Positions 1 through 9,055 are shown, counted from the first letter of the stretch. The stretch is DNA of 64,000 bases from Amycolatopsis sp. NBC_00345 (GCF_036116635.1 NZ_CP107995.1:10168001-10232000); one strand, 5' to 3'. The notes: a model not told the origin generated them from the sequence alone. Numbers and translations: made by a program.

Positions 1-465
1 GATGGTCAGTGCGATGTAGACGTCCCGGTCGACGACATACCAGGTGGCTGAGCCGTCTTCGCTGAGCTGCAGCCACTGCACGCCGTTGACGACGCGCAGC
101 TGCGCGGTCTGCGTCAGCTCCGGCGGCCGGTCGAGGCCGCAGCGCAGGACGATCGGGTCACCGTCGCCCCAGGCGACCGTGGCCTTCGGCGCCGGCGTGG
201 CCAGGGTGCGCGGGGCGAGCTGCTTGCCGTTGGACGTCAGGTCCGCCGGAAGCGCGGAAACGAGCGTGCCGCACGACGGCTCGTCCGCGTGCGGCGCCGG
301 GACGGCGACGAGCGCGAGGGGCCCGTTCGCGTCAGGGGCCGCGCTGGACGACGCCGTTCCCCTCGTCAGCGCGAAGACGGCGACCGCCACGGCCAGCGCG
401 AGCACGAGCACGGACGCCGTGATGAGCACCACCTTCGGCGGTGCGCCGGTGTCGGAATCTGCCAC
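1..465 (-). CDS. DUF3515-type membrane-anchored protein (C-terminus cut by window edge)
   Basis: The gene starts at a GTG whose complement is at 463-465 and stays open to base 1, giving 155 residues of an incomplete protein. Near the N-terminus there is one hydrophobic segment (VVLITASVLVLALAVAVAVF) following a short polar stretch, then an Ala/Pro-rich linker and a predicted extracytoplasmic domain with two Cys (PSCGTL and LRCGLD). This matches the actinobacterial DUF3515 family, which is usually found next to thiL, as here. The function is unknown. It is followed on the same strand by nothing visible, because the stop lies outside the window. Confidence 0.75.
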   Translation of the reverse strand, partial: MADSDTGAPPKVVLITASVLVLALAVAVAVFALTRGTASSSAAPDANGPLALVAVPAPHADEPSCGTLVSALPADLTSNGKQLAPRTLATPAPKATVAWGDGDPIVLRCGLDRPPELTQTAQLRVVNGVQWLQLSEDGSATWYVVDRDVYIALTI

Positions 466-484
466 CGGACCAGTGCACCACGGC

Positions 485-718
485 TCAGAGATGGACCACC
501 GGGCAGGTCAGGGTCCGCGTGATGCCCTCCACGTTCTGCACCTTCGCGACGACGAGCTGGCCCAGCTGGTCCACGGTGTCCGCGGCCGCGCGCACGATCA
601 CGTCGTACGGGCCGGTGACATCCTCCGAGCTGGTCACGCCGGGGACACCGGCGATCTCCGCCGCCACCGCGGCCGCCTTGCCGACCTCGGTCTGGATGAG
701 GATGTATGCGTGGACCAC
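485..718 (-). CDS. stand-alone Lrp/AsnC ligand-binding (RAM) domain protein
   Basis: This 77-residue protein consists only of the alpha-beta ligand-binding domain of Lrp/AsnC regulators. Typical features are the start MVHAYILIQTE, the central VTSSEDVTGPYDVIVRA and the end VEGITRTLTC. There is no helix-turn-helix, and the short upstream space leaves no room for one. Stand-alone RAM domains bind amino acids or act as dimerisation partners of full-length Lrp proteins. Its partner here is unknown. It lies upstream of the DUF3515 gene on the same strand and is divergent from thiL. Confidence 0.85.
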   Translation of the reverse strand: MVHAYILIQTEVGKAAAVAAEIAGVPGVTSSEDVTGPYDVIVRAAADTVDQLGQLVVAKVQNVEGITRTLTCPVVHL

Positions 719-856
719 GGCGTGCCCTTTCGTCGGTAGCGATGGTGTCGAGGTAGGAACGGTGTAGGCAACGTATCGCCAGCCCCGGGAAAAACCTAGG
801 GGATCCGACTGTCGGTGGTCGAGGCTTCGTACCCGGAGAGAAATCGGAGGTGACCG

Positions 857-1813
857 GTGTCACCGAAAGACGGCACGGTGGCCGCGATCGGTGAATTCGC
901 GCTGATCCAGGCGGTCACCGAAGGACGCCGCCAGCCGGCGTCCACTTTGCTCGGCCCCGGCGACGACGCCGCGGTCGTCGCCGCGCCGGACGGGCGCGTG
1001 GTCGCGAGCACGGACGTACTGGTGCAGGGCGTGCACTTCCGGCTCGACTGGTCGAGCCCCGAGCAGGTGGGGCGCAAGGCCGTGGCCGTGAACCTGTCCG
1101 ATATCGCGGCCATGGGCGCGAAACCGACCACAGTGCTCGTCGGCGTCGCCTGCCCGCCGGACCTGCCGGGCGAGGTCGTGACGGAGATCATGAACGGCAT
1201 GTGGGCCGAGGCGGGCCGGGCCGGGATCGGCGTCTCGGGCGGCGACATGGTGAGCGCCGACCAGCTCGTGATCAGTGTCACGGCGCTCGGCGACCTCGAG
1301 GACCGCGAGCCCGTGACCCGCTCGGGCGCGCGGCCCGGCGACATATTGGCCGTCTGTGGTCGGCTCGGCTGGGCGGCGGCGGGGCTTGCCGTGCTGCGCC
1401 GCGGGTTCCGTTCGCCCGTCGGCGTCGTCAACGCGCAACGCTGCCCGGAACCGCCCTACGAAGCCGGTCCGCGGGCCGCGATCGCCGGGGCGACGGCGAT
1501 GATCGACATCTCCGACGGCCTGCTCGCCGACCTCGGCCACGTCGCGTCGGCGTCGGGGGTCGGCATCGACGTGCAGACCACCGACCTGGAGCTCTCCACG
1601 CGGCTGCGGGAGGTGGGCACCGCGCTCGGCGCCGACCCGCTGCGCTGGGTGCTCACCGGCGGTGAGGACCACGCGCTGGTGGCCACCTTCCCGCCGTTCG
1701 GCGACCTGCCCGAGGGCTGGCGCCGGATCGGCACCGTGACCATGCCGGACTCCGGCATCACCGTGGACGGCAAGGAGTACGGCCACGAAGGCGGCTGGGA
1801 GCACTGGCGGTAG
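857..1813 (+). CDS. thiL: thiamine-monophosphate kinase ThiL
   Basis: ThiL phosphorylates thiamine monophosphate to thiamine diphosphate with ATP, the last step of thiamine diphosphate synthesis, in the cytoplasm. The 318-residue product has the usual length. The N-terminal AIRS-like half contains GPGDDAAVV (about residue 33), STDVLVQGVHF and NLSDIAAMGA. The C-terminal half contains MIDISDGLLADL and LTGGEDHAL, all Mg/ATP-binding signatures of ThiL. The GTG start at 857 follows the sequence GGAGG at 847-851 with five intervening bases. It is the first gene of a co-directional run continuing through ung. Confidence 0.95.
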   Translation: MSPKDGTVAAIGEFALIQAVTEGRRQPASTLLGPGDDAAVVAAPDGRVVASTDVLVQGVHFRLDWSSPEQVGRKAVAVNLSDIAAMGAKPTTVLVGVACPPDLPGEVVTEIMNGMWAEAGRAGIGVSGGDMVSADQLVISVTALGDLEDREPVTRSGARPGDILAVCGRLGWAAAGLAVLRRGFRSPVGVVNAQRCPEPPYEAGPRAAIAGATAMIDISDGLLADLGHVASASGVGIDVQTTDLELSTRLREVGTALGADPLRWVLTGGEDHALVATFPPFGDLPEGWRRIGTVTMPDSGITVDGKEYGHEGGWEHWR

Positions 1814-1830
1814 CTGCCTAGAGTGGCGGC

Positions 1831-2340
1831 GTGGAGATCCGTGCGGTCGCGTTCGACCATCCCGATGCGGCCAAGCTGATGGCCGAGGTCCAGCTCGAGT
1901 ACGTGAAGCGTTACGGCAGCGAGGACGCCAGCCCGATGGACCCGGCGCAGTTCGCGCTGCCGCAGGGGTTGTTCCTTGTCGGCTACGTCGATGAAGTCCC
2001 CGTCGCGACAGGGGCGTGGCGGGCGTACGACGGGCCGGCGCCGACGTTCCGGCCCGGCGACGTCGAGCTGAAGCGCATGTACGTCGTCGAATCCGCTCGT
2101 GGCCATGGGTATGCCCGCGTGATGCTGGCCGAGCTGGAGCGCACGGCGGCCGCCGCCGGACGGCTGCGCGCGGTGCTCATGACAGGCACCGAGCAGCCCG
2201 AGGCGATCGCCCTTTACGGTTCTTCCGGCTACGCGGCGATCCCCAGCTTCGGGCTGTACAAGGACGAGCCCGAGTGCCGGTGCTACGGCAAGGACCTCGT
2301 GGCGGAAGCGGCGCACCACCCACAGGACTCCCAGCACTGA
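1831..2340 (+). CDS. GNAT-family N-acetyltransferase
   Basis: The 169-residue protein has the GNAT fold: an N-terminal substrate region, then LKRMYVVESARGHGYARVML (acetyl-CoA pyrophosphate loop RGHGYA) and a C-terminal IALYGSSGYAAIPSFGLY strand. The substrate cannot be told. The GTG start at 1831 has no Shine-Dalgarno sequence. A TAGAGT hexamer at 1819-1824 ends six bases before it, consistent with a leaderless transcript. It lies 17 bp after thiL. The following gene starts 16 bp downstream, so all three may also be read as one unit. Confidence 0.85.
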   Translation: MEIRAVAFDHPDAAKLMAEVQLEYVKRYGSEDASPMDPAQFALPQGLFLVGYVDEVPVATGAWRAYDGPAPTFRPGDVELKRMYVVESARGHGYARVMLAELERTAAAAGRLRAVLMTGTEQPEAIALYGSSGYAAIPSFGLYKDEPECRCYGKDLVAEAAHHPQDSQH

Positions 2341-2356
2341 CGAAACCGGAGGCGGC

Positions 2357-2887
2357 ATGGCGATCTACGCGCTCGGTGACCTCGTACCCTCGATCCACCC
2401 GGACGCCTATGTCCATCCGGACGCGACCGTGATCGGCGACGTCCGGATCGGCGCGCGCGCCTCGGTGTGGCCACAGACGGTGCTGCGCGGCGACCACGGT
2501 TACATCGAGATCGGCGAGCGGTCCAACATCCAGGACGGCTGTGTCGTGCACTGCACCGGCCTGCACCCGACGATCCTCGGCCCGTCGTCGGCCGTGGGCC
2601 ACGCCGTGCACGTCGAGGGCGCCACGATCGGCACCGGCTGCCTGATCGCGTCCGGCTCCGTGGTGCTGAACGGGACCGTGATCGAGGACGGCGGCATGGT
2701 CGGCGCGGGCGCGGTGCTGTCGTACGACTCCCATGTCGGCAGCGGCGAGATCGCGCTCGGCGTGCCGGCGACGACGCGGCCGAACAGGTCGTTCCCGCCG
2801 GAGCAGATCGCCACGGTGGTCGACTCCTACGTCCGCCGCGCCGCCCGGTTCCGCGCGGAGCTTCGCCGCCTCGACCCGCCCAGCTGA
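2357..2887 (+). CDS. gamma-carbonic anhydrase-like left-handed beta-helix protein
   Basis: The 176-residue protein is built of hexapeptide repeats (IGDVRIGARASVW, IGERSNIQDGC, VIEDGGMVGAGAVL), which fold as a left-handed beta-helix trimer. His residues at NIQDGCVVHC and in VGHAVHVEG occupy the positions of the three zinc ligands of gamma-carbonic anhydrases. The protein belongs to the YrdA/PaaY/Cam-like group; carbonic anhydrase activity is not shown for many members, so only the fold and metal site are secure. The ATG start at 2357 has GGAGG at 2349-2353 three bases upstream. Confidence 0.85.
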   Translation: MAIYALGDLVPSIHPDAYVHPDATVIGDVRIGARASVWPQTVLRGDHGYIEIGERSNIQDGCVVHCTGLHPTILGPSSAVGHAVHVEGATIGTGCLIASGSVVLNGTVIEDGGMVGAGAVLSYDSHVGSGEIALGVPATTRPNRSFPPEQIATVVDSYVRRAARFRAELRRLDPPS

Positions 2888-2918
2888 CGCCGCCTGGCCC
2901 CCGCTAGGCTCGCGGGCC

Positions 2919-3596
2919 GTGACCGCACGACCGCTGAACGAGATCGTCGAAGCAGGCTGGGCGCAGGCCCTCGAACCGGTGGCCCCGCAGGTGGCCGCGA
3001 TGGGGGAGTTCCTCCGCACGGAGATCGCCGCCGGCCGCACCTACCTGCCGGCCGGGGAGCATGTGCTGCGCGCGTTCAAGCAGCCCTTCCATGACGTGCG
3101 GGTGCTGATCGTCGGCCAGGACCCGTACCCGACGCCGGGGCACGCGGTCGGCCTGAGCTTCTCGGTGGCGCCCGACGTGCGGCCGATCCCGAAGAGCCTG
3201 ATCAACATCTACAAGGAGTACGCCGACGACCTCGGCCACCCGTTGCCGTCCAACGGCGACCTGACGCCGTGGGCCGAGCAGGGCATCCTGCTGCTCAACC
3301 GGGCGCTGACCGTCCAGCCCGGGAAGTCGAACTCCCACCAGGGCAAGGGCTGGGAGCAGGTGACCGAGCAGGCGATCAAGGCGCTCGCCGCGCGTGACGA
3401 GCCGATGGTCGCGATCCTCTGGGGCCGCAACGCCCGCAACCTGCGGCCGATGCTGGGCGACGTGCCGTGCATCGAGTCGGCGCACCCGAGCCCGCTTTCG
3501 GCGCACAACGGCTTCTTCGGCTCGCGCCCGTTCAGCCGCGCGAACCAGCTGCTGGCCGACCAGGGCGCGGCGCCGGTGGAGTGGAAACTTCCCTGA
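2919..3596 (+). CDS. ung: uracil-DNA glycosylase (family 1)
   Basis: Ung removes uracil from DNA, starting base-excision repair. With the GTG start at 2919 the protein is 225 residues, the usual family length. The catalytic loop GQDPYPTPGHAVGLSFSV with its Asp is near residue 67. The DNA-intercalation loop HPSPLSAHNGFFGS lies near the C-terminus. Longer in-frame starts would overlap the upstream gene and are rejected. TAGGCT at 2905-2910 lies eight bases before the GTG, and no ribosome-binding site is seen, so a leaderless message is likely. Confidence 0.96.
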   Translation: MTARPLNEIVEAGWAQALEPVAPQVAAMGEFLRTEIAAGRTYLPAGEHVLRAFKQPFHDVRVLIVGQDPYPTPGHAVGLSFSVAPDVRPIPKSLINIYKEYADDLGHPLPSNGDLTPWAEQGILLLNRALTVQPGKSNSHQGKGWEQVTEQAIKALAARDEPMVAILWGRNARNLRPMLGDVPCIESAHPSPLSAHNGFFGSRPFSRANQLLADQGAAPVEWKLP

Positions 3597-3677
3597 CCTC
3601 CGGCCTTTCCCGTGTCCGGCCCGGTGGTCCGGTTCCGACCAGGGCATGACGAATCACCCTGATCCAGGAGGACAGCC

Positions 3678-4469
3678 ATGACCGCCACCGTCACTTCCGC
3701 CGACGGCACCCTCATCGCCTTCGACAGCACCGGCGAGGGTGCGCCCGTGATCCTCGTCGGCGGCGCCGTGAACGACCGGACCACGGTCGCCGGCCTCGCC
3801 ACCGTGCTGGGCGACGCGGGGTTCCGCGCCATCGCCCCTGACCGGCGAGGCCGTGGCGACAGCGGTGACGCGCCGGTCTACGACGTCGCCCGCGAGGTCG
3901 ACGACCTGGCTGCGCTGATCTCGTACGTGGGTGGTTCGGCGGCGGTGTTCGGGCACTCGTCGGGCGCGATCCTCGCGCTGGAGGCGGCCTCGCAGGGTTT
4001 GCCGATCACGAAACTCGCCGTCTACGAGCCGCCGTTCGTCGTCGTCGATTCGCGGCCACGCCCCGGCGACGACCTGGCCTCACGCGTGCGTGAGCTGATT
4101 TCCGCCGACGACCGCGGCGGCGCCGTGGAGCTGTTCCTGACCGAAGGCGTCGGGGCCCCGCCGAAGCAGGTCGCGGGCATGAAGGCGGCGCCGGTGTGGG
4201 GCTGGTTCAAGACGCTGGCGCACACGCTGCCGTACGACCTCGACATCTGCGGCCCGGGAAACCACCTGCCCGCCGACCGGCTGGCGAAGATCGACGCGCC
4301 GGTCCTGGCCATCGGTGGTGGCAACGGCGAGGCGTGGATACGGGCCGCCGCGCAGGCCGTCGCCGCTGCGGTGCCCAATGGCCGTTACGAGACGCTCGAA
4401 GGGCAGAACCACGGGGTGCTCAACCAGCCCGAGTCTCTCCGCGCCCTGCTCAGTGGGTTCTTCGCCTGA
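3678..4469 (+). CDS. alpha/beta-hydrolase
   Basis: The 263-residue protein has the alpha/beta-hydrolase fold. The oxyanion strand is VILVGGAVNDR, followed by DRRGRGDSGD, the nucleophile elbow GHSSG with Ser94, and a C-terminal His in the GQNHGVLNQP loop. The substrate is not evident. AGGAGG stands at 3667-3672, five bases before the ATG at 3678. The gene is 81 bp from ung and ends in a bidirectional terminator shared with rpmB, so it is likely a monocistronic unit or the end of the ung run. Confidence 0.85.
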   Translation: MTATVTSADGTLIAFDSTGEGAPVILVGGAVNDRTTVAGLATVLGDAGFRAIAPDRRGRGDSGDAPVYDVAREVDDLAALISYVGGSAAVFGHSSGAILALEAASQGLPITKLAVYEPPFVVVDSRPRPGDDLASRVRELISADDRGGAVELFLTEGVGAPPKQVAGMKAAPVWGWFKTLAHTLPYDLDICGPGNHLPADRLAKIDAPVLAIGGGNGEAWIRAAAQAVAAAVPNGRYETLEGQNHGVLNQPESLRALLSGFFA

Positions 4470-4480
4470 TCCCGGACATG

Positions 4481-4516
4481 AAAATGGCGGGTGCCCCTGG
4501 GAGCACCCGCCATTTT
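4481..4516. terminator. bidirectional intrinsic terminator
   Basis: A perfect 14-bp stem lies between 4481-4494 (AAAATGGCGGGTGC) and 4503-4516, with an 8-base loop. A-rich and T-rich outer ends serve both the + strand hydrolase and the - strand rpmB, which converge here. Confidence 0.85.
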
Positions 4517-4528
4517 CAAGCCTTCACG

Positions 4529-4720
4529 TCAGCCGCGGACAACCTTGCCGGCCTTGATGCACGAGGTGCACACGTTCAGACGCTTGCGCTGGGACACGCC
4601 GATCTTGGCGTGCACAGTCTGGATGTTCGGGTTCCACCGGCGGTTGGTACGCCGGTGGGAGTGCGAGACCGACTTACCGAAGCCCGGTCCCTTGCCACAG
4701 ACGTCGCACACGGCAGCCAC
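4529..4720 (-). CDS. rpmB: 50S ribosomal protein L28 (zinc-ribbon form)
   Basis: The 63-residue L28 protein has MAAVCDVCGKGPGFGKSVSH at its N-terminus and NVCTSCIKAGKV near the end. The two CxxC pairs mark the zinc-binding (C+) form, as opposed to cysteine-free paralogues expressed in zinc starvation. The start is GTG (complement 4718-4720) with GAGGAG nine bases upstream on the minus strand. It is divergent from the Dak2-domain gene and ends in the shared terminator. Confidence 0.96.
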   Translation of the reverse strand: MAAVCDVCGKGPGFGKSVSHSHRRTNRRWNPNIQTVHAKIGVSQRKRLNVCTSCIKAGKVVRG

Positions 4721-4853
4721 GTCGAACTCCTCTGATATGGGACTAAGAATGCGCGCCCGAACCAGCCGGGCAACTCGACCATAGTAACGAGTGGTCTCGG
4801 GTGGGTCGTCACGGGGTCGATACCCTCGCGGGAACCAGCGAGGAGGTTACGGC

Positions 4854-6899
4854 GTGCGGGTGCTGGACGTGGCAGCGGTGGCGGCCTGGTCGGCGGCGTG
4901 TGTGCGCAGCCTGGACGTGCTGCGCCCGGCGATCAACGGCATCAACGTCTACCCCGTCGCGGACTCCGACACGGGCTCCAACCTCCTCCACACCCTGACC
5001 GGCGCCCGCGACGCTCTCACCGCCGCCCTCCGCGACCCGTCCGCAGGCGGCGACGCCGTGGGCGGCTCTTCGCCGCTGACGGGCGACGCCGGTGTGGATG
5101 CCGTTTCGCCGCTGGCAGGCGATGCCGCTCCGATCGCGGTTTCGCCGCTGACGGGCGACGCCGCGCAGTCTGCGGGTTCGCCGCCAGCAGGCGACACCGC
5201 CGCGGGTGGTGTTTCGCCGTTAGCGGGCGAAGCTGCCTTGAGGGATGTTTCGCCGCCGCCGGGCGACGCCGTTCCGAGCAGTGGTTCGCCGCCGCCGGGC
5301 GACGTCGTTGGGGATGGCGGTTCGCCGCTGGCGGGCGACGTGGCTGGGGATGGCGTTTCGCAGGTTGGCGCCGCTGCAGCCCTGCCTCGTGATGAGCAGT
5401 CGCCGTCCAGCGGCGACGCCCCTGCCCCGCCCTTCTCCGCGTCGTCGCCACCCAGCGGCAACACCCCCGCAACCGAGGCCGCCCTCGTCGACGTGGCCGC
5501 CGCCCTCGCGATCCTCGCCCGTGGCGCCGTGGCCGCGGCCCGGGGGAACTCCGGCGTGATCATCTCCCAGGTCGTCCGGGGGATCGCCGAATGGGCGGCC
5601 ACCGGTGGTGAGCTGGACGGCGCCGGGCTGGCCGCCGCGCTGGGGCACGCCGACAAGGTCGCCACCGGTGCGGTCAGCCGCCCCGTCGCGGGGACGATGC
5701 TCACCGTCCTGCACTCGGTGGCCGGGGCCGTCCGCGGGGACACGCGACCGCTCGCCGACGTCGCCGAAACCGTCGCCGCCACCGCCGCCGCCGCGCTCGA
5801 AGAGACCCCCAAACAGCTGCCCGCCCTCGCGAAGGCCGGGGTCGTCGACGCCGGGGGACGCGGGCTGGTCGCCGTGCTCGACGCGCTCGCCGGCGTCGTC
5901 ACCGGCAAAAACACCGCGCCCGAGCACGAGCTGGAGGTCGCCGTCTCCGCGCCTGTGGCCGAGCCTGCGCCGTATGCGTGGGAGGTCATGTACCTGCTCG
6001 ACGGCGTCCACGAGGCTCAGCTCCCGGCGTTGCGCAAGGAGCTGAGCGGCTTCGGCGACAGCGTCACGGTCGCGGGTGACGGTTCGGGCAGCCACGCCGT
6101 CCACGTCCACTGCGCCGACATCGGCGCCGCCATCGAGGCCGGGCTCGACCTTGGCCGGCCACGCCGTATCCGCGTCGAACCGCTGCTCACGCCCACGCCG
6201 ATCGAGCCCGGCGGTGGCCTGGACCGGTCCGTGGTGGCCGTCGTCCGCGGCGGCGGGCTGGCCGAGCTGCTGCGCGCGGAGGGCGTCGCCGTGCTGGCTG
6301 TCCCGGACGGCGAGACGCCGGGCGTCGAGGACATGATCGGGCTGTTCAACGAGGCTGCGGGACGGCACGTCACGGTGCTGCCCGGCAGCATCGACCTGAC
6401 CGCCGCCGCCGACACCGCCGCCGGGCACGCGATGGCGGGGGACCGCGACGTCGTGGTGATCCCGTGCGCGTCGCCGGTGCAGGTGCTGGCCGCGCTCGCG
6501 GTGCACGACGGGGACCGTCGCGCCAACGACGACGTCGTCGCCATGGCCGAGGCCGCCGCCGCCACGAGGCGTGGCGAGCTGCGGATCGCCGACGAGGAGT
6601 CGCTAACCTGGGTGGGCCGGGCCCAGTCCGGTGACGTGATCGGACTGGTCGACGACGAGGTGGTGCTGATCGAACCGGCGCCCGCCTCGGAGACGAACCT
6701 GGTCGCGGCCGCGATGGGCGTGCTCAACCGGATGCTGACCCTCGGCGGCGAGCTGGTCACCGTCCTGGGCGGCGCGGACGCTCCGCCCGGGGTGGCCGCC
6801 GAGCTCGCCGAGCAGCTGCGGCTGGAACACCCCGAGGTGGAGTTGACGAGTTATGCCAGTGGCCAGGCCGATGCCGTGCTGCTGATGGGGGTGGAATAG
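4854..6899 (+). CDS. Dak2 (DhaL-type) domain protein with low-complexity insertion
   Basis: The 681-residue protein starts at GTG 4854 behind AGGAGG at 4841-4846. The N-terminal DhaL/Dak2 domain shows INGINVYPVADSDTGSN (Mg-nucleotide site, residues about 27-43) and ARGNSGVIISQ (about residue 228). A 12-residue tandem repeat (residues about 72-178) separates these two motifs. The C-terminal part resembles the FakA/YloV family middle and DegV-like domains. In Firmicutes FakA phosphorylates fatty acids bound to FakB, but no FakB-like gene is next to this one, so the substrate is open. recG follows 2 bp downstream, the order also seen in mycobacteria. Confidence 0.88.
   Translation: MRVLDVAAVAAWSAACVRSLDVLRPAINGINVYPVADSDTGSNLLHTLTGARDALTAALRDPSAGGDAVGGSSPLTGDAGVDAVSPLAGDAAPIAVSPLTGDAAQSAGSPPAGDTAAGGVSPLAGEAALRDVSPPPGDAVPSSGSPPPGDVVGDGGSPLAGDVAGDGVSQVGAAAALPRDEQSPSSGDAPAPPFSASSPPSGNTPATEAALVDVAAALAILARGAVAAARGNSGVIISQVVRGIAEWAATGGELDGAGLAAALGHADKVATGAVSRPVAGTMLTVLHSVAGAVRGDTRPLADVAETVAATAAAALEETPKQLPALAKAGVVDAGGRGLVAVLDALAGVVTGKNTAPEHELEVAVSAPVAEPAPYAWEVMYLLDGVHEAQLPALRKELSGFGDSVTVAGDGSGSHAVHVHCADIGAAIEAGLDLGRPRRIRVEPLLTPTPIEPGGGLDRSVVAVVRGGGLAELLRAEGVAVLAVPDGETPGVEDMIGLFNEAAGRHVTVLPGSIDLTAAADTAAGHAMAGDRDVVVIPCASPVQVLAALAVHDGDRRANDDVVAMAEAAAATRRGELRIADEESLTWVGRAQSGDVIGLVDDEVVLIEPAPASETNLVAAAMGVLNRMLTLGGELVTVLGGADAPPGVAAELAEQLRLEHPEVELTSYASGQADAVLLMGVE
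5067..5390 (+). repeat. 36-bp tandem repeat within the Dak2 gene
   Basis: Eight units of exactly 36 bp start at 5067, 5103, 5139, 5175, 5211, 5247, 5283 and 5319. A degenerate ninth starts at 5355. Each unit encodes 12 residues with the core (V/G)SPLxGDA, so the reading frame is kept whatever the copy number. The units differ by several substitutions and are therefore not a fresh expansion. Confidence 0.95.
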
Positions 6900-6901
6900 G
6901 G

Positions 6902-9055
6902 ATGGCCGGGCTACGCGACAAGCTCCCGCTGCTGCTGGGCGCGAAGACGGCGAAGGCGCTCTCCGGGGCGCTGGACATCGAGACCGTCTCGGACCTGCTG
7001 CGGCACTACCCGCGCCGGTACGCCGAGCGCGGCGAGCTCACCGACATCGCCGGCCTGGAGCTGGGCGAGCACGCGACCGTGCTGGCGCGCATCGAGAGGA
7101 TCAGCAAGCGCCGCATGAAGTCGCGCAACGGCACCATTATCGACATGGTCATCACCGACGGCAAACGCCGCCTGGCCTGCGCGTTCTTCAACCAGGCGTG
7201 GCGCGAGAAGGAGCTTTCGCCGGGCAAGACGGGGCTGTTCGCAGGCAAGGTGACGGCGTTCCGCGACACGCTGCAGCTGGCGAACCCGGAGTACGAGCTG
7301 CTCGACGCCGAGCGCGAGGCCGAGGCCCTCGACAGCTTCCTCGCCGAGATCATCCCGGTGTACCCGGCGGCGCAGGGCATGCCGTCGTGGTCGATCGCCA
7401 AGTGCGTGCGCCAGGTGCTCGACGTGCTGGAGGTCGACGAGGACCCGATGCCCGAGGAACTGCTGAAGCGCCACGGCCTGCCCGGCCTGGAGCGGGCGCT
7501 GCGCGGCATCCACCGGCCCGAGGACTGGGCGCACCTGGAGAGTTCGCGGCATCGGCTGAAGTGGGACGAGGCCATGGCCGTTCAGCTGATTTTCGCGCAG
7601 CGGCGGCATTCCGCGGTGTCACGGCCGTCGAAGGCCAGCCCGCACACCGACGGCGGGCTGCTCGACGCGTTCGACAAGCGGCTTCCGTTCGAGCTCACCG
7701 CGGGCCAGCGCGCGATCGGCGAAGAGCTCGCCGCCGACCTGGCGACCGAGCACCCGATGAACCGCCTGCTGCAAGGCGAGGTCGGCTCCGGCAAGACCGT
7801 GGTCGCGCTGCGGGCGATGCTGCAGGTCGTCGATTCCGGACGGCAGTCCGCGCTGCTCGCGCCCACGGAGGTGCTGGCCGCCCAGCACGCGCGTTCGCTG
7901 CGCGAAATGCTCGGCGAGCTGGGCATGGCCGGCGAGCTGGGCGCGGCGGACAACGCCACGCGCGTCACGCTGCTCACCGGCTCGATGGGCGCGAAGGAGC
8001 GCAAGAAGTCGTTGCTGGAGACGGTCAGCGGCGAGGCGGGCATCATCGTCGGCACGCACGCGCTGATCCAGGACACCGTGCAGTTCGCCGACCTCGGCTT
8101 CGTGGTGGTCGACGAGCAGCACCGGTTCGGCGTCGAGCAGCGGGACGCGCTGCGTTCGCGCGGCGCCGACTCCACCAGCCCGCACGTGCTCGTCATGACG
8201 GCGACGCCGATTCCGCGCACGGTCGCGATGACCGTGTACGGCGACCTTGAGACGTCCGCGCTGCGCGAGATGCCCGTGGGCCGCTCGCCGATCAAGACCA
8301 CCGTGGTGCCGGTCGCGGAGAAGCCCGCGTGGTTCGACCGCGTGTGGCAGCGCGTCAACGAGGAAGTCTCGAAGGGGCACCAGGCGTACGTCGTGTGTCC
8401 GCGCATCGGCGACGAGCCGCCGTCGGACAAGAGCGACAAGCGGCCGCCGCTCGCGGTGCTGGACGTCGCCCCGGATCTGGTGGGCGGGCCGTTGAAGGGC
8501 CTGCGCATCGCCGCGTTGCACGGCCGCATGCCGTCCGACGAAAAGGACGCCGTGATGCGCGCGTTCGGCGACGGCAAGGTGGACGTGCTCGTGGCGACGA
8601 CCGTCGTCGAGGTCGGCGTGAACGTCCCCAACGCGACGGCCATGGTGATCCTGGACGCCGACCGGTTCGGCGTGAGCCAGCTGCACCAGCTGCGCGGACG
8701 CGTCGGCCGGGGGAGCGTGCCCGGCCTGTGCCTGCTGGTCACGGAGACGCTGGACGGCACCTCGACCCGCGAACGGCTGGCCGCGGTCGAATCGACCACG
8801 GACGGTTTCGAACTGTCGCGTTTGGACCTCGAGTTGCGCCGTGAGGGTGACATCCTCGGCGCGTCGCAGTCCGGCACACGGTCGAGCCTCAAGCTGCTTT
8901 CGCTGCTGCGCGACGAGGACGTGATCACGGAGGCGCGCGAGCAGTCGCAGGAGCTCGTGGTGCGCGACCCGTCGCTCTCGGGGTATCCGCGGCTGGCCCA
9001 GATGGTGTCGGACGTCGTGGACATGGACCGCGCGGAGTACTTGGAGAAGAGTTGA
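6902..9055 (+). CDS. recG: ATP-dependent DNA helicase RecG
   Basis: RecG remodels stalled replication forks and Holliday junctions. The 717-residue protein starts with the wedge/OB domain and continues with SF2 helicase motifs: GEVGSGKTVVALRAM (motif I), VVDEQHRFGVEQR (motif II, DEQH), MTATPIPRT (motif III) and QLRGRVGRG (motif VI), plus the C-terminal RecG region. Full length for actinobacterial RecG. The ATG at 6902 lies 2 bp after the preceding stop, and the next gene overlaps by 4 bp, so all three genes form one transcription unit. Confidence 0.97.
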   Translation: MAGLRDKLPLLLGAKTAKALSGALDIETVSDLLRHYPRRYAERGELTDIAGLELGEHATVLARIERISKRRMKSRNGTIIDMVITDGKRRLACAFFNQAWREKELSPGKTGLFAGKVTAFRDTLQLANPEYELLDAEREAEALDSFLAEIIPVYPAAQGMPSWSIAKCVRQVLDVLEVDEDPMPEELLKRHGLPGLERALRGIHRPEDWAHLESSRHRLKWDEAMAVQLIFAQRRHSAVSRPSKASPHTDGGLLDAFDKRLPFELTAGQRAIGEELAADLATEHPMNRLLQGEVGSGKTVVALRAMLQVVDSGRQSALLAPTEVLAAQHARSLREMLGELGMAGELGAADNATRVTLLTGSMGAKERKKSLLETVSGEAGIIVGTHALIQDTVQFADLGFVVVDEQHRFGVEQRDALRSRGADSTSPHVLVMTATPIPRTVAMTVYGDLETSALREMPVGRSPIKTTVVPVAEKPAWFDRVWQRVNEEVSKGHQAYVVCPRIGDEPPSDKSDKRPPLAVLDVAPDLVGGPLKGLRIAALHGRMPSDEKDAVMRAFGDGKVDVLVATTVVEVGVNVPNATAMVILDADRFGVSQLHQLRGRVGRGSVPGLCLLVTETLDGTSTRERLAAVESTTDGFELSRLDLELRREGDILGASQSGTRSSLKLLSLLRDEDVITEAREQSQELVVRDPSLSGYPRLAQMVSDVVDMDRAEYLEKS

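Noticed and set aside
5067..5390. CRISPR-like array in the Dak2 gene
   Set aside because: Units are contiguous 36-bp repeats without spacers, keep the reading frame and lie within a coding region.
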